Assembly: GCA_964551975.1 (NCBI GenBank)
Contig: CAZKFI010000106.1
Coordinates: 1 to 5,616, forward strand
Reading direction: 5' to 3'
Source: REEB426 sp964551975
Lineage (GTDB): Bacteria; Actinomycetota; Actinomycetes; S36-B12
DNA: 5,616 bases
Made by a program: the position numbers and the translations under genes. Shown here one piece after another: positions 4,380 to 5,616 of this stretch. Numbering within the stretch: the stretch's first letter is position 1; each line of letters begins with the position of its first letter. The notes beneath the pieces were generated by a model, which had not been told where the DNA came from, ran no database searches, and saw nothing but the letters and a program-made list of their open reading frames with translations.

Positions 4380-5616
4380 GTGTCGAAGTACACCAACGCT
4401 AACGCAATGGACCATGTGATCCTCGTCCTGTTCGAAAACCGCTCACTGGACAATATGCTCGGCCATCTCTACGGCCCAGCTGATGGCAAGACCTTCGAGG
4501 GCGTCGTCGGGAAGGACCTGTCGAATCCGGTTCCGGCGTGGGCCGAGCACCAGCCGCCGGATGGCAGTGGTGTGGTGAAGTATCACCCAGCCACCGATAT
4601 GGATTCGCCGAATCCGGATTCTGGTGAGGAGTACTTCCATACCAACGTGCAGTTGTTCAACACCTTGGACGACCACAACAGAGGCAAGATGGGTACTGAC
4701 GTCACGGCCCCATGGAATGCACCGGCGCCGCACACGAAGCCGACAATGGACGGCTTTGTGACTGATTACATCAGTGCATTTATGCCGCAGATGGATCGCC
4801 AGCCCACCTACGAGGAGTACTCGCAGATCATGACGGGCTACCTGCCCGAGGACATCCCCGTTCTCAGTGGCCTAGCTCGCGATTTCGGCGTTTTTGACCA
4901 CTGGTTCTCTGAGGTTCCCTCGCAGACGTTTATGAATCGTTCGTTCTGGACCGCAGCAACCTCGTCAAACATCACGATCAATCATCCGGTCTCGAACTTC
5001 ATCAACGACAACACTGCCGAGACGATTTTCGATCGGCTCGAGGCGCACGGCAAGACCTGGAAGATCTACGTGCTCGAACCTGATCCGGTGTCGTTCACGG
5101 GTCTCATCCACATGTCCCGCCTCAAGGACAAGTTCGCGACGAATGTCTTCCCGTTCTCTCAGTTCGAGAAAGACGCCAAGGACGGCACACTCCCGGATTT
5201 CTGCCTCATCGAGCCGAACCTGTTCGCCGGGCACGGTGACTATCACCCGGCAGCGAGTCGAGCGATGGTTCCGGGTGACGTCGTGATTCCTTTGGATCCG
5301 CCGTCTTCGATCCTGGCCGGTGAACTCTTCTTGAACCGCCTCTACAAGGCCTACCGTTCGATGAAGAGCGATACGGGTTCCAACATCTACAACACAACGT
5401 TGTTCATCGGCTGGGATGAGCCGGGTGGCACTTACGACCATGTGCCGCCTGGTGATGTGCCTCCGCCGGACCCGAACGCTGGGCCGGGGCAGTGCGACTT
5501 CGCCTTCGATCGCTCGGGCTACCGAGTACCGGCAATCGTTGTCTCACCTTGGGTGGAGTCGGGCTCGGTGTACAACGACGAGCACCGCCACACCTCCATG
5601 ATCGCGACCCTGCGCA
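4380..5616 (+). CDS. Phosphoesterase / phospholipase C family protein (3' partial)
   Basis: A GTG start with a strong Shine-Dalgarno opens a frame that stays open to the window end; 412 residues are visible. The motifs are those of the bacterial phosphoesterase family (Pfam PF04185: phospholipases C and acid phosphatases of the alkaline phosphatase superfamily), metal-dependent enzymes that hydrolyse phosphate esters. In order: HVILVLFENRSLDNMLG (12-28) with metal-binding E19-N20; FDHWFSEVPSQTFMNR (172-187), where T183 sits at the expected nucleophile position; IEPN (277-280) then DYHP (287-290); GWDEPGGTYDHVPP (344-357) with metal-site D353 and H354; and EHRHTSMI (401-408). Family members often carry a Tat signal peptide, but none is visible here: residues 1-11 are polar and run straight into the first domain strand. 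The protein may therefore stay in the cytoplasm or leave by another route. It is divergent from the kinase. Family membership is firm; the substrate (phospholipid or other phosphoester) is not. Confidence 0.9.
   Translation, partial: MSKYTNANAMDHVILVLFENRSLDNMLGHLYGPADGKTFEGVVGKDLSNPVPAWAEHQPPDGSGVVKYHPATDMDSPNPDSGEEYFHTNVQLFNTLDDHNRGKMGTDVTAPWNAPAPHTKPTMDGFVTDYISAFMPQMDRQPTYEEYSQIMTGYLPEDIPVLSGLARDFGVFDHWFSEVPSQTFMNRSFWTAATSSNITINHPVSNFINDNTAETIFDRLEAHGKTWKIYVLEPDPVSFTGLIHMSRLKDKFATNVFPFSQFEKDAKDGTLPDFCLIEPNLFAGHGDYHPAASRAMVPGDVVIPLDPPSSILAGELFLNRLYKAYRSMKSDTGSNIYNTTLFIGWDEPGGTYDHVPPGDVPPPDPNAGPGQCDFAFDRSGYRVPAIVVSPWVESGSVYNDEHRHTSMIATLR

Noticed and set aside
4965..5441. 158-aa minus-strand ORF opposite the phosphoesterase
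   Set aside because: The plus strand carries a continuous series of family motifs across the same bases. The minus-strand product is a charged, repetitive shadow with no domain.

Overview
The window looks like chromosomal DNA of an actinobacterium of moderately high GC. This is inferred from the GC-rich codon use, GTG starts, the LuxR-type response regulator paired with a many-pass sensor kinase, and a phospholipase C-type phosphoesterase. No protein identifies a genus. Two large genes run off the window: the left one is cut at its 5' end and the right one at its 3' end.

Layout. Bases 2-1354 (+) hold the C-terminal YcaO domain of a TOMM azoline-forming cyclodehydratase, the enzyme that turns Cys/Ser/Thr of a ribosomal precursor peptide into azoline heterocycles. 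A UUCG-capped hairpin follows its stop codon. Bases 1355-1709 hold no conventional gene but are rich in structure: three 17-bp tandem copies, two short inverted repeats, and a 29-codon ORF with its own Shine-Dalgarno sequence that ends 9 nt before the next gene. Bases 1710-2363 (+) encode a NarL/LuxR-type response regulator. It converges, with a 15-bp gap and a hairpin over its stop codon, on a histidine kinase at 2379-4127 (-). The kinase has eight predicted membrane segments in two sets of four and a divergent phosphotransfer helix. A 252-bp divergent intergenic region (4128-4379) separates it from a phosphoesterase/phospholipase C family gene at 4380 (+), which is still open at the window end.

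How the parts may fit. The regulator and kinase are probably cognate, being adjacent, convergent and of matching classes. Whether they control the azole-peptide locus on the left or the phosphoesterase on the right cannot be read directly. The kinase shares its upstream region with the phosphoesterase. The regulator's leader contains a GGGAAATCCCTC element that differs at one base from GGGAATTCCCTC in front of the phosphoesterase. This is a weak hint of a shared operator, because a similar string also occurs by chance inside a coding region.

The least ordinary points are the kinase (doubled four-helix membrane layout, loss of the DxxxQ catalytic motif beside an intact His) and the structured leader with a small ORF before the regulator. 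I saw no tRNA, rRNA, CRISPR array or recognisable transposase.
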